Both the position numbers and the translations under genes were made by a program. Under the pieces are notes generated by a model that had not been told where the DNA came from, did no database searches, and saw nothing but the letters and a program-made list of their open reading frames with translations. A stretch of 64,000 bases of DNA from JBMNCQ01 sp049366715 (GTDB taxonomy: Bacteria > Bacillota > Peptococcia > Peptococcales > BICA1-8), in NCBI GenBank assembly GCA_049366715.1, contig JBMNCQ010000004.1:266336-330335 (forward strand), in the 5' to 3' direction. Below are positions 1-9,055 of this stretch, piece after piece (the stretch's first letter is position 1; the number at the start of each line of letters is the position of its first letter).

Positions 1-916
1 TTAAGTTATCTGCTTCTTTAAAATACCAGGCTGCTCTCTCTGTAGCCAGCTCTTCGATAAATAAATATTTCTTTTCTTCCTGTTTATGGGGATAACTAAT
101 CAATTTCTTAAAATCACCGGTAATATTTTTACTGCCGATAGCCATCGCCATCTCCGGTAAAATTAACAGCTCAATTACCTCCGGATCTAAACAGTTAAAA
201 TAAATAGCAACCTTAAGGCCTTTTATTACCGCTTCCCGGGCAATTATCTTTAAAATCCCCGTAGCGTTACTGGGACTGATCTCGTTTAAGTAAACTTTGT
301 TGGAGATATTTCCAAGCAAATCAGAATAGTAATTAATAACTCCGAATTTCGTGATACATTGGGCAATTCTATGATATATTACGCCCTTTTCTTTGGAAAA
401 TAAGGTTTTAAGGATCTTTTCCGTGATATACAATACCTGTCTGTCCTCTAATGCAGTTTCCTTTCCAAAAGAAACAAAGTATATTTCTTTAAGTTTTGCT
501 AACTCTTCCCGGGCTAGTTCAGTATTTACATTTATCTGTTCTTCCAGGTCCTTTACCTTTGATTTATAAATCAGATATTTATTTTCATCTCTATATCCAT
601 CTAAATTCACAATCTCATAATCCTTTATATTAGAAAGGTTTTCACCACAGGCTACGGACAAACTCAATTGGGGTATGATCACTCCTTCTAAATTGTTAGG
701 GTTAACAGTACCGTGAATAAACTCTATGTCATAACCCCTTTCTAATAAGTTAAGTCCAGTATTTCTGATAATTCTGGACCTTAGCTGATTCGTCCCCCCT
801 CTTAGTATTACATTTTTCTTTAATATCCGCAAAGTATCATCTAAGAATGAATGATACCCTTTACCGGAATGGATAGAAAGAAAATATTCTGTTACTGTCC
901 CCATGTTTACAGCCAA
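1..916 (-). CDS. PRK06851-like P-loop family protein, C-terminal part missing (partial)
   Basis: An open frame runs from a TTG at 916 off the window edge, so the C terminus is not seen. AAAGGGGTG lies 6 nt before the TTG; an in-frame ATG at 904 is further from it. The first 75 residues follow the layout I recall for the PRK06851 family of spore-formers: MGxVxxYF, then GYHSF, a glycine-rich P-loop position, then ERGYDIEFIH, NLEGVIIPQL and a long coiled region. The P-loop position reads RGGTNQLRSRI where I would expect a GGPGTGKST-type Walker A, so nucleotide binding by this domain is doubtful. The function of the family is not known to me. The assignment rests on recalled family pattern, not on a search. 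Confidence 0.6.
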   Translation of the reverse strand, partial: MAVNMGTVTEYFLSIHSGKGYHSFLDDTLRILKKNVILRGGTNQLRSRIIRNTGLNLLERGYDIEFIHGTVNPNNLEGVIIPQLSLSVACGENLSNIKDYEIVNLDGYRDENKYLIYKSKVKDLEEQINVNTELAREELAKLKEIYFVSFGKETALEDRQVLYITEKILKTLFSKEKGVIYHRIAQCITKFGVINYYSDLLGNISNKVYLNEISPSNATGILKIIAREAVIKGLKVAIYFNCLDPEVIELLILPEMAMAIGSKNITGDFKKLISYPHKQEEKKYLFIEELATERAAWYFKEADNL

Positions 917-1159
917 AATATTCACCCCTTTAGTTTGCTGTGCCTTATATCCTATTATGATTTTCACTAAAAAGTGCATATGAATTAGTCAGGAAATGGA
1001 AATTCCTAAAATAAATCCCCAAGTCCCTGGTGTATAAATCACGACCACGGTCTTGAGGATTGCAGCTGTCCATACCGGAACTTTCTTAATTAAAATACAG
1101 CATATATAAAGGGATATCATTTTAAGAAATGCTCTTTTTATTATGGATATTTTTAATTG

Positions 1160-2398
1160 CTACTTAAATATTTTGCCGAAAATCTTTTTAAAAATGCTTT
1201 CTCCCCTTTGCTCAAAATCTAAATAGGAATAACCATATCCATCAGGGACAAGTATTAACCCCAGAGGTTTTCCGACAGTGGGTCTTTTAATTAACCTTCT
1301 CTTTAAAACTTTTTTCCTGCCTGCTAAAAACTCAATTTCAAAGGCATCACCTGCATGCTGCAGGGCGTAATCCAGGTCATAACTGCTATCGGCTCTGACA
1401 CCGTTAACAGCCAGAATAATGTCACCTGTCCGCAGGCCGCCGGATTTTAAAGGGGACGATTCTAATAAGTCAAGAACCATCACGCCCCTGGGCGGGTTGG
1501 TAAACAAAGGTTCCCCTGAAAATTCATGCCTTCTCCCTAAAAAAATCACAAATTCATGTCCGCAAGGGGCAAAAAGCGCTGCGAAAATTCCCATAGCGGG
1601 ATAGTTTGCCGCAATGATCGCCAATCCCAGTAATATTAAGCTGTAAACTGCTAAATACGATGCAGAGCGGCTTGTTTTCTCTTTCGGCAGGGCTGTTAGG
1701 GCGATGTCCCCATAACCCAGACCGGCAATTACAGGTATCATCTGATAAATAATATTATTATTTTCATTTAAAAATTCCGCCTTAATAAGAGGCCACCAAT
1801 CCGGCATTTTTAAAACTCCGCCGACAATCTCCACATCGGGAACAATAGCTACCATGGCTACAATGGGAAGCGGCCAGAATTTCTGCAGATTGAACCCGCC
1901 GATTAATTTATCATGCTTCCCTTTAACATAAACAGGAACCGCACCCAAATGGCCGCTTAAAAGAATTAAGACCGCTTCAACCAAGTGCAGGATGGCCACT
2001 AAACCCATAACCTGGGGAATACTTACTTCCGGATATCCTAAAAAATATTTGGAAAGGGAAACGACCCCTCCTGCATAGGCAAAACACATAAATCTTTGAT
2101 TGACCAGCATCATGGCAATAGCCAGGATCCATAAATACTGAATGCCCACTTCTAATATGGAAATTCCAACCAGAACTAAAATAAAGCTTCCCACTAAACC
2201 GCCTATAATACCATAAATGGTAGCAATGATCGTAGGACGTACTACACTTTCTTCAGGCACATTAAAAAACTCACTCTTCATTTTAGCCATTCGTCTGAAC
2301 TGAAACCAGATGATTAACATCACCAGCCAAAATATCGGCTGACTGAAAAGGCTTATTAAATTATAGATAATTAAAGGAATGAGCTTAATAAAAACCAA
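1160..2398 (-). CDS. minJ: PDZ-domain membrane protein, MinJ-like
   Basis: 412 residues. The N-terminal two thirds holds many hydrophobic membrane segments (about residues 10-280). The C terminus (about 300-385) is a PDZ domain, with SSPLKSGGLRTGDIILAVNG as its signature. TTG start; GAGAGGAG lies about 10 nt upstream. Size and architecture match B. subtilis MinJ (YvjD), which bridges DivIVA and MinD at the division site. In B. subtilis minJ also lies beside ctpB and ftsEX, as here. The call rests on architecture plus gene order; a generic PDZ membrane protein is the alternative. The heptanucleotide array at 2421-2612 fills the gap between this gene and ctpB. Confidence 0.7.
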   Translation of the reverse strand: MVFIKLIPLIIYNLISLFSQPIFWLVMLIIWFQFRRMAKMKSEFFNVPEESVVRPTIIATIYGIIGGLVGSFILVLVGISILEVGIQYLWILAIAMMLVNQRFMCFAYAGGVVSLSKYFLGYPEVSIPQVMGLVAILHLVEAVLILLSGHLGAVPVYVKGKHDKLIGGFNLQKFWPLPIVAMVAIVPDVEIVGGVLKMPDWWPLIKAEFLNENNNIIYQMIPVIAGLGYGDIALTALPKEKTSRSASYLAVYSLILLGLAIIAANYPAMGIFAALFAPCGHEFVIFLGRRHEFSGEPLFTNPPRGVMVLDLLESSPLKSGGLRTGDIILAVNGVRADSSYDLDYALQHAGDAFEIEFLAGRKKVLKRRLIKRPTVGKPLGLILVPDGYGYSYLDFEQRGESIFKKIFGKIFK

Positions 2399-2420
2399 TC
2401 GTGAAATACTCCTCTCGAAT

Positions 2421-2612
2421 TTAGTGACCGGTGGTTAGTGATTAGTGACTAGTGACTAGTGGTTAGTGACTAGTATAGTTGAGATCATGGAGCATAGAGC
2501 ATAGATTATGGTTCATAGTTTATGGTTCATAGTTTATAGTTCATGGGTTATGGGTTTGAGAACTGAGAACCGAGAACTGAGAACTGAGAACTGAATACAG
2601 ACAACTGAGAAC
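2421..2612. repeat. Heptanucleotide-period composite array (minJ 5' region)
   Basis: About 27 consecutive 7-nt units run from 2424 to 2612 without losing phase, although the unit changes. The first part is GTGACTA/GTGATTA/GTGGTTA, the middle ATAGAGC/ATGGTTC/ATAGTTT/ATGGGTT, the last TGAGAAC/CGAGAAC. The array ends 3 nt before the ctpB stop codon and begins about 22 nt before the minJ start, so it fills the intergenic gap. Related arrays are listed at 7927, 45006, 52247, 56413, 57732 and 63947. Confidence 0.9.
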
Positions 2613-2615
2613 AGC

Positions 2616-3779
2616 TTACCGGATCTTCCCTTCCAGGACATCTATGGCCTTTAACAGCTGGGTATCCGGCGGTATCTCCCGCTGGCCCGGGACATATTCC
2701 GGTAATTCAACCTCAATATCAGGTTCAATGCCTTTATGGTGAATATCATTTTTATTGGGAGTGAGATATTTGGCCGTGGTAAGCTTTAACCCCGCTCCTT
2801 CATCTAAGAAAAATATAGACTGGACAATTCCTTTACCGAAAGTCTTCGTCCCAATAAGGGTGCCTGCTCCGGTATCCTTAATCGCCCCGGCCAGAATTTC
2901 CGATGCACTTGCACTACCGCCATTGATTAAAGCCGCGATGGGTACTTTAATATTATCGCCGGAAGCCTCTAAAGATTCAGTCTGGTCTTTATTATTTACA
3001 ATGTGGACAATCGGTCCTTTCGGAATGAAATGCCGGGCGATATCTACAACAGTATGTAAATCCCCACCGGGATTATCCCTTAAATCAATAATTATTGCTT
3101 TAAAGCCCTGATCCTGAAGCTTCTTTAATTCTTCCGTAAGGGCTTCATCGGTATTACTGGCAAACATTAAAATTCTCAGATAAGCAATATCCGGGTTATC
3201 CTTTAATATTTCCCCCTCAACAGTGGGAACATTGATTATTTCTCTGACAATCGTAAATTCTAAAAGCTTATCTTCTTCAGCCCTTTGGATACTGACATTT
3301 ACTTCCGTCCCGGGCTCGCCCTTCATAATACCGACAGCCTCATCAATATCCATATCTTCAGTGGATCTGCCGTTTATTCCGGCAATTATATCACCGGATT
3401 TTATCCCGGCCTTAGCCCCTGGTGTCCCTTTTATCGGAGCAATAACTGTTATGTCCCCATCCCGCACGCCAACATAAATGCCGATTCCTCCAAAAGCCCC
3501 CTGAATATGGGACTGCAGCTCTTGAAATTTCTCAGCATTCATATAAACGGAATACTCATCACCCAAGGAATTTACCATTCCTCCAATAGCGCCTTCGATA
3601 AGCTTGCTGTCATCAACGGGCCAGAGAAACTGTGATTTTACCAAGGTAGCAACGCGTACGAATTGCCCGATATTATCCCTATTTGTAATTAAAAAAATCC
3701 CAACTGCTGCCGTTACCGTAAAACTGATTAAAATTAGCAGAATCAAAAAACCTTTAAAAATCCTTTTTCCGTTATTCAA
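2616..3779 (-). CDS. ctpB: S41 family C-terminal processing peptidase (CtpB-like)
   Basis: One N-terminal membrane segment (about residues 10-30), a PDZ domain (about 85-170, with KAGIKSGDIIAGINGRS) and an S41 serine-protease core. The catalytic Ser is in NGGSASASEIL and the catalytic Lys in GTKTFGKGIVQ. Known members cut the C termini of secreted substrates; B. subtilis CtpB processes SpoIVFA in sporulation. The frame extends to a GTG at 3791, but AGGTGGTG lies just inside that extension and 6-7 nt before TTG 3779, so the TTG is the better start. Downstream of ftsEX and upstream of minJ, as in B. subtilis. Confidence 0.88.
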   Translation of the reverse strand: MNNGKRIFKGFLILLILISFTVTAAVGIFLITNRDNIGQFVRVATLVKSQFLWPVDDSKLIEGAIGGMVNSLGDEYSVYMNAEKFQELQSHIQGAFGGIGIYVGVRDGDITVIAPIKGTPGAKAGIKSGDIIAGINGRSTEDMDIDEAVGIMKGEPGTEVNVSIQRAEEDKLLEFTIVREIINVPTVEGEILKDNPDIAYLRILMFASNTDEALTEELKKLQDQGFKAIIIDLRDNPGGDLHTVVDIARHFIPKGPIVHIVNNKDQTESLEASGDNIKVPIAALINGGSASASEILAGAIKDTGAGTLIGTKTFGKGIVQSIFFLDEGAGLKLTTAKYLTPNKNDIHHKGIEPDIEVELPEYVPGQREIPPDTQLLKAIDVLEGKIR

Positions 3780-3975
3780 GCAGGCCACCACCTATAAATT
3801 AGTGACTAGTGACTATCCAACTTTGCCACTAGTAATTATTATGTACATAACGATAAAAACCTATATATTTATATTATTTTAGGAGAGATGAAATATACTT
3901 AAGATTTAGGGAAATTTATTCACTCATCACACAAAATTTCCCCTTCTGAAACACTTAGTAAATTATACCATAAAT

Positions 3976-4007
3976 AAGCAAAAGAAAACCTGCTCGATTG
4001 CAGGCTT
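3976..4007 (-). terminator. Rho-independent terminator after ftsX
   Basis: On the minus strand AAGCCTGC pairs with GCAGGTTT (one G-T pair) around a 6-nt loop and is followed by TTCTTTT. It lies 36 nt past the ftsX stop and separates ftsEX from ctpB. Confidence 0.75.
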
Positions 4008-4042
4008 TTACAACGCAAAAGATAACCCAGTTTGCTGTCTTT

Positions 4043-4933
4043 TTATACCTTCAGATATTTCCGCACTGCTATAACACTGCCCAGAGCACCTATAACAGTC
4101 CCGCCGCCGATTAGCAGCAGCAAAATATGAAGCAATATCTGGTGGTCCGATACCACCGGCAAAAAAGGCACCGACATTATGATATAGTTAACTACGGCAT
4201 CATAGCCAAAATATATGACCAGTCCGGCACATGTTGCTCCCAATAAACCAATCAGCATACCCTCCAGAAAAAAAGGAAAGCGGATAAACCAATTGGTAGC
4301 ACCGACATATTTCATAATTGTTATTTCTTTTTTCCGGGCAAAGACGGTTAATCTAATTGTCGTTGTTATCAGGAAGAGGCCTGCGATCAGCATCCCGGCA
4401 ATTACTGCAAAGCCAACATTTCTAATCCATGTTGTAAAAGACATTAGTTTATCCACAATTTCTTTACCATAACGGACGCTTTCCACTTCGGGGAACTGTT
4501 TGATTTCTTCCGCTAAAGCTTGCACCTTAGCAGAACTCACGGCTTTGATTCGATAAGAATCGGGCAAAGGATTATTGCCACCTAAAGCACCTGTAAGATC
4601 GCTGTCTTTTCCAAACCGATCCTGCATCATAGTCAAAGCTTCCTCTTTTGTAACAAATTCTGCCGAAGAAAATCCGGGAATCTTGGCAAACTTATTTTGC
4701 AGAGCCTGGGCATTTTGACGTTCTGTATCCAAGTGCATAAAAACATTTATCTCAACTTGGGATTCCATGGCGGCCGCTAAATTCTGAGTGTTTAATACCA
4801 GCAATAGCGTACCGCCTAAAATAAAAAGGGAAATAGCTATGGTTATAACAGATGCAAAAGCCATCCCTTTGTGGCGCCCGATGGACCGCAAAGCGTCCCG
4901 GGAAGTATAGCGGATATAACTACCGAACGGCAT
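4043..4933 (-). CDS. ftsX: Cell-division ABC transporter permease FtsX
   Basis: Four membrane segments: one near the N terminus and three in the C-terminal third, with a large extracytoplasmic domain between (about residues 45-165). This is the FtsX layout. The motif KKEITIMKYVGATNWFIRFP before the second segment is typical of the family. FtsX works with FtsE to activate peptidoglycan hydrolases at the membrane. The frame opens at 4957, but AGAGGGGGG lies just before the ATGs at 4939 and 4933; the latter gives MPFGSYIRYTS, a normal FtsX start. It overlaps the 3' end of ftsE, indicating translational coupling. Confidence 0.92.
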   Translation of the reverse strand: MPFGSYIRYTSRDALRSIGRHKGMAFASVITIAISLFILGGTLLLVLNTQNLAAAMESQVEINVFMHLDTERQNAQALQNKFAKIPGFSSAEFVTKEEALTMMQDRFGKDSDLTGALGGNNPLPDSYRIKAVSSAKVQALAEEIKQFPEVESVRYGKEIVDKLMSFTTWIRNVGFAVIAGMLIAGLFLITTTIRLTVFARKKEITIMKYVGATNWFIRFPFFLEGMLIGLLGATCAGLVIYFGYDAVVNYIIMSVPFLPVVSDHQILLHILLLLIGGGTVIGALGSVIAVRKYLKV

Positions 4934-5609
4934 AATCATACCCCCCTCTGGCTTCATCCCTGACTATGGCCCCTTTTCTTAAAACGACCACTCTTTTCCT
5001 CATTCTATCGACAATATCACTATCATGGGTAGCCATAATAACCGTTGTCCCCCGTTTATTAATGTTGTTAATAATTTTCATGATTTCCAAAGATGTATCA
5101 GGGTCCAGATTACCTGTCGGTTCATCCGCAATCAAAATACTGGGGTTATTGATAATAGCCCGGGCAATAGCTACCCGCTGCTGTTCTCCGCCGGATAATT
5201 CCTCTGTAAAACAATTATACTTATCACTGATCCCTACCATCTCCAGGACAAGAGGAACCTTTCTCCGCACCTCACTTACCGGTGTTCCCATAGATTCTAA
5301 AGCAAAAGCAACATTTTCAAAAACCGTGCGGTCCTGTAATAATCTGAAATCTTGAAAAATAAATCCTATTCTCCTTCTTAACTGAGGAATTTCTTTCGCC
5401 CTCATTCTTACGATACTTCTGCCATCTATCATAATCTGCCCGTTAGTAGGCAGGCTTTCTCTGATTAATAAACGGGTAAATGTAGACTTGCCGGCACCAC
5501 TTGGCCCAACTAAAAAAACAAATTCGCCTTTATCAATACCAATACTTATGCTGTCCAGAGCTAATGTACCGTTATCATATTTCTTGGTCACGTTAAAAAA
5601 CTGTATCAA
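4920..5609 (-). CDS. ftsE: Cell-division ATP-binding protein FtsE
   Basis: 229-residue ABC ATPase with Walker A GPSGAGKST (about residue 36), Q-loop FQDFRLL, signature LSGGEQQRVAIARA and Walker B ILIADEPTGNLDP. NLDP and the DRTVFENVAFAL stretch are typical of FtsE. TTG start at 5609 with AGAGGTGG about 8 nt upstream. First gene of the ftsE-ftsX pair. A candidate Spo0A box lies about 120 bp upstream, in a long intergenic region that presumably holds its promoter. Confidence 0.95.
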   Translation of the reverse strand: MIQFFNVTKKYDNGTLALDSISIGIDKGEFVFLVGPSGAGKSTFTRLLIRESLPTNGQIMIDGRSIVRMRAKEIPQLRRRIGFIFQDFRLLQDRTVFENVAFALESMGTPVSEVRRKVPLVLEMVGISDKYNCFTEELSGGEQQRVAIARAIINNPSILIADEPTGNLDPDTSLEIMKIINNINKRGTTVIMATHDSDIVDRMRKRVVVLRKGAIVRDEARGGYDYAVR

Positions 5610-5727
5610 TGTTTGTCCACCTCTATTGAATTACTAGTTCCCCTAGTAGTATATTTGAGAGTTATTCTTAATTAGTGACGGAAAAAAACTTTAAAAGTTC
5701 CATCCTCAGCTTTATCTCTCTTAACAG

Positions 5728-5737
5728 TTTTCGACAA
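5728..5737 (-). promoter_or_regulatory. Candidate Spo0A box upstream of ftsE
   Basis: The minus strand reads TTGTCGAAAA, a full match to the 0A-box core TTGTCGAA. It is intergenic and upstream of ftsE. A single 9-10 nt match in AT-rich DNA is weak evidence. Confidence 0.35.
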
Positions 5738-5833
5738 CAACCCTTATTTTCCTGCCCTTGGCCTATCAATTCGCTATTGCCAATTAATTCATGCCGGCAG
5801 AAAATAAGTCATCTCCGGACCGTCTAGCTCTAT

Positions 5834-5879
5834 AACAAAACCCGAAACCGGAGAAGCATGATCTTCCGGTTTCGGGTTT
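5834..5879 (-). terminator. Terminator after transketolase C subunit
   Basis: A perfect 15-bp stem, AAACCCGAAACCGGA paired with its complement (5838-5852 with 5865-5879), is followed on the minus strand by TTTTGTT. It ends the transketolase operon before ftsE. Confidence 0.85.
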
Positions 5880-5908
5880 ATTGCAACACCGACTGAAGTT
5901 TGCAATGA

Positions 5909-6844
5909 TTACTTTCTGTCCATAACCTTGCGTACGGCTTTAATTATTTCCGGGGCAGTAAGCCCGTACTTTTCCAAAAGTTCCTGGGGCTTACCTGATT
6001 CGCCGAAAGTATCTTTGACTGCGATCCTCTCCATGGGCACCGGACAGTTTTCCACCAGCACCTCTGCCACAGCACTGCCCAGACCCCCGAACATGTTATG
6101 CTCTTCGCAGGTCACAACTGCTCCCGTTTTCCGGGCTTCTTTCGTAATGGCGGCCTCATCAATGGGCTTAATGGTGCTGATATTCACAACACTTGCGCTG
6201 ATTCCTTGCGCTTGGAGCTCCTGAGCAGCTTTTAAGGCTTCACCTACCATGATTCCCGCTGCCATTAAAGCTACATCGCCGCCCTCCCTGACAACTACAG
6301 CTTTCCCGATTTCAAATTGATAGTTTTCAGCAAAGATACCCGGTACTTTAGGTCTGCCTAATCTTATATAAACAGGACCGTTATATTGGGCGGCTTTAAA
6401 AACAGCTTGTTTTGTTTCTTCTCCATCGGCAGGAACGAGAACAGTCATTCCGGGAACAGCTCTCATTAAGGCAATATCTTCCAGCATCTGGTGAGAACCC
6501 CCGTCTTCTCCCACGGTAAGCCCTGCATGGGAAGCAGCAATTTTTACATTTAAGTGCGTATAACCAATCGAATTTCTGATTTGGTCATATGCTCTTCCCG
6601 TTGCAAAAACCGCAAAGGAACTGGCAAAGGGTATTTTTCCCGAGGCAGCAAACCCTGCTGCACAGCCTATTAGATTTTGCTCCGCTATCCCAATATTAAA
6701 AAACCGCTCCGGGAATTCCTTAGCGAAATTCTCGGTTTTCGTCGACTTGGATAAATCGGCGTCAAGTACTACTACGTCCTTATTGATCTTTCCTAATTCA
6801 ACTAAAGCTTTACCATAAGCATCTCTAGTTGCAATACTTTCCAT
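5909..6844 (-). CDS. Transketolase, C-terminal subunit
   Basis: About 311 residues covering the pyrimidine-binding and C-terminal domains of a split transketolase. GIAEQNLIGCAAGFAASGK and SHAGLTVGEDGGSHQMLEDIA are characteristic of these half-size subunits. With the N-terminal subunit (7083-7901) it should form the thiamine-diphosphate enzyme of the non-oxidative pentose phosphate pathway. The ATG at 6844 is chosen because AAAGGTGG lies 8 nt before it; the frame also opens at a GTG at 6856. Unusually, 238 bp separate the two subunit genes, which are normally adjacent. Confidence 0.92.
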   Translation of the reverse strand: MESIATRDAYGKALVELGKINKDVVVLDADLSKSTKTENFAKEFPERFFNIGIAEQNLIGCAAGFAASGKIPFASSFAVFATGRAYDQIRNSIGYTHLNVKIAASHAGLTVGEDGGSHQMLEDIALMRAVPGMTVLVPADGEETKQAVFKAAQYNGPVYIRLGRPKVPGIFAENYQFEIGKAVVVREGGDVALMAAGIMVGEALKAAQELQAQGISASVVNISTIKPIDEAAITKEARKTGAVVTCEEHNMFGGLGSAVAEVLVENCPVPMERIAVKDTFGESGKPQELLEKYGLTAPEIIKAVRKVMDRK

Positions 6845-7082
6845 ATGTAAAACCACCTTTCTTTTGCATGCGGTATTGGTCAGTTTACACGAATAAGTTT
6901 AGATTATTGGTCAGACATGGGATCTCGTAATAATTATGTGTCAGTTATTCTATATCACTAAGTTTATTTGTCAGTAAAACTAACCACTAATGTTCACAAA
7001 TATTAAAATCCCGGCAAAAAAATTACTCAAGAAAATTACCGGCCGAAAACAATATCCATAAAAAGAACTTTAACAAACACGC

Positions 7083-7901
7083 TTATCCCAATTCTTTTAG
7101 TGCTTGCTCAACCTGTTGGGCATTTGGGGCGGAACCGTGCCAGCCCGCTTGATTTTCCATAAAAGAAACGCCTTTGCCTTTTATTGTTTTGGCGATGATC
7201 ATAGTGGGTCTGCCTTTAATCGTCTTAGCCGTATTTAGGGCCTCCTCTATTTGGGCAAAGCTGTGTCCGTCGATCTCCAGTACTTCCCAGCCAAATGCCC
7301 GCCATTTATCGGCCAGGGGCTCAGGAGACATAACCTGAGAAATAGGCCCGTCTATCTGCAGTCCATTATAATCCAGTATGCCCGTAAGGTTATCTAACTT
7401 ATAATGAGCAGCCGACATGGCTGCCTCCCAGATTTGACCTTCCTGGATTTCCCCGTCACCCAGCATTACATAAATCCGGTTGGCAGTTTGATCTAATTTA
7501 GCTGCCAAAGCCATACCTATGGAAGTAGAAAAGCCCGTCCCCAGGGAGCCCGTGGACATTTCCACTCCTTTCACCTTTTTCATATCAGGGTGACCTTGTA
7601 AAGAAGAATTAATTTTTCTTAAGGACAATAAATCTGTCCGGGGGAAAAAACCCTTTTCAGCCAAGGCAGCGTATAAAACCGGCGCTGCATGGCCCTTTGA
7701 TAATACAAAGCGGTCTCTTTCCGGCCAGTGAGGATTCCGGGGATCTACCTTTAACTCTTTAAAATACAGATATGTAATAATATCTGCAGCAGACAGTGAC
7801 CCTCCCGGATGGCCCGACCCTGCTGCTCCTGTCATTTTTACAATATGCTGCCTGATCACTTTAGCTTTCTCTTTAAGTAATGCCAAGCTTTTCTCATCCA
7901 T
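7083..7901 (-). CDS. Transketolase, N-terminal subunit
   Basis: 272 residues holding the thiamine-diphosphate-binding half of transketolase. Visible motifs are GAAGSGHPGGSLSAADI, FVLSKGHAAPVLYAAL and the cofactor motif GDGEIQEGQIWEAAMSAAHY. It combines with the C-terminal subunit encoded downstream. ATG start with TTTGGAGG about 9 nt upstream. A 7-nt-period array begins about 25 nt upstream of the start (7927-8003), so that array probably lies in its leader or promoter region. Confidence 0.93.
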   Translation of the reverse strand: MDEKSLALLKEKAKVIRQHIVKMTGAAGSGHPGGSLSAADIITYLYFKELKVDPRNPHWPERDRFVLSKGHAAPVLYAALAEKGFFPRTDLLSLRKINSSLQGHPDMKKVKGVEMSTGSLGTGFSTSIGMALAAKLDQTANRIYVMLGDGEIQEGQIWEAAMSAAHYKLDNLTGILDYNGLQIDGPISQVMSPEPLADKWRAFGWEVLEIDGHSFAQIEEALNTAKTIKGRPTMIIAKTIKGKGVSFMENQAGWHGSAPNAQQVEQALKELG

Positions 7902-7926
7902 AAAATCAGACCTCCAAATTTAATTA

Positions 7927-8003
7927 GTGACTGGTGACTTGTTGCTCGTTGAAAGTTCTTAGTTACTGGTTCATAGATTATCGTTTTTAGTTATTCATTA
8001 TAC
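7927..8003. repeat. Heptanucleotide-period array upstream of transketolase
   Basis: Eleven consecutive 7-nt units, nine beginning with GTG or GTT: GTGACTG, GTGACTT, GTTGCTC, GTTGAAA, GTTCTTA, GTTACTG, GTTCATA, GATTATC, GTTTTTA, GTTATTC, ATTATAC. The units are degenerate but keep phase. The GTGACTG end faces the start codon, as at the other loci. Confidence 0.75.
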
Positions 8004-8190
8004 CCTGCGCCTTATACTCCGTAATCGTGCCCATTTGGGGTATCTATTAATTCGTTTAGCTAAATTCGGTAACACGATGTCAGCATTTATTGCCGTTATT
8101 CACACGAATATTTTCCATAGTCCTTGAGCTTCTCCACAGGACATTAAAGACTACTATATTTCACTTTTCACTCTCCGGCTATTCTATAGT

Positions 8191-8874
8191 TTACACTTTA
8201 CCTTCGATTAATATTTTATTCTGCATTATCTTAACAGTTGTCACCTGAAAAGTGAAGGGTATTTTTTCCAATTGGAACTGTAAATTAAAATTTTTTAATA
8301 TTTTTTCCTGCATTCCCTCCGCAGGTTTTAAGCCGCCCAGGATAAGTCCGCCGGGTTTAAAGATAATACCGGGGCCCTGGCCGGGAACCAGCGTCCCCCA
8401 GATTGTCGTCGCCAAGTCTCTGCCCCAAAAGGTTATTTTGTGCGCAATAGTAATTTTATTATCCTGCAAATTGATTTCAATTCCTGCGTACTTTTTCGCT
8501 GCCATTTTATTTAAGTTTTGCTGATCCATTTCCAGCCATACATTACCCTTTGCAATCTTCTCTACGACAATAGTTTTTTTTCTTAATAAATGGGGCAGAT
8601 TTATTTTGGTATTGATAAATTCTCCCCGAAAACGATTAATCTCCAAATCATTATAGGCCCAATTGGTAATACTCAGCCGTAATTCCTTAATATTACCCCG
8701 GAACCCGTCCTTCAACCACGCAATGTCTATTTCCGCCTCGACCTTTTCCGTCCCCGGATAACCGCTATAAAGAGCGCGCTCAATCTCTTTTTCAAGATAG
8801 TTATTCCCTTGTAAAAATATGATTCCTGCCATAACCAAGGTGCTTAAGATAGAAACTAAAAGAATTTTCCGCAT
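8191..8874 (-). CDS. DUF2993-like exported or membrane-anchored protein
   Basis: The start is ATG 8874, because ATGAGGTGA lies about 6 nt before it; the frame also opens at 8898. MRKILLVSIL begins a signal or anchor segment of about 20 residues. The rest is a beta-rich chain of alternating short hydrophobic strands with no catalytic motif. Size and pattern (residues 30-60 rich in acidic strands, then KINLPHLLRKKTIVVEKIAK) fit DUF2993/LmeA-type lipid-binding proteins of Firmicutes, but I have no decisive motif. It is monocistronic and divergent from the transglycosylase gene at 9056. Confidence 0.5.
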   Translation of the reverse strand: MRKILLVSILSTLVMAGIIFLQGNNYLEKEIERALYSGYPGTEKVEAEIDIAWLKDGFRGNIKELRLSITNWAYNDLEINRFRGEFINTKINLPHLLRKKTIVVEKIAKGNVWLEMDQQNLNKMAAKKYAGIEINLQDNKITIAHKITFWGRDLATTIWGTLVPGQGPGIIFKPGGLILGGLKPAEGMQEKILKNFNLQFQLEKIPFTFQVTTVKIMQNKILIEGKV

Positions 8875-9055
8875 TATTTTCACCTCATTACACCTCATCC
8901 TTTTTTATTCCCCTATTTAGACTTATTAAACATTTGTCAAAAATATTTCTACGGGATATTATTGAGTGCATATTTTTGGTGGAATATGGTTATTACTATA
9001 CTGAATAGTAATAATGTGTGGAACATTAAAACAAGTTTGAAATTAGGAGGTATTT

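Noticed and set aside
2421..2612. CRISPR array
   Set aside because: Units are 7 nt with no spacers, and no cas genes are present.
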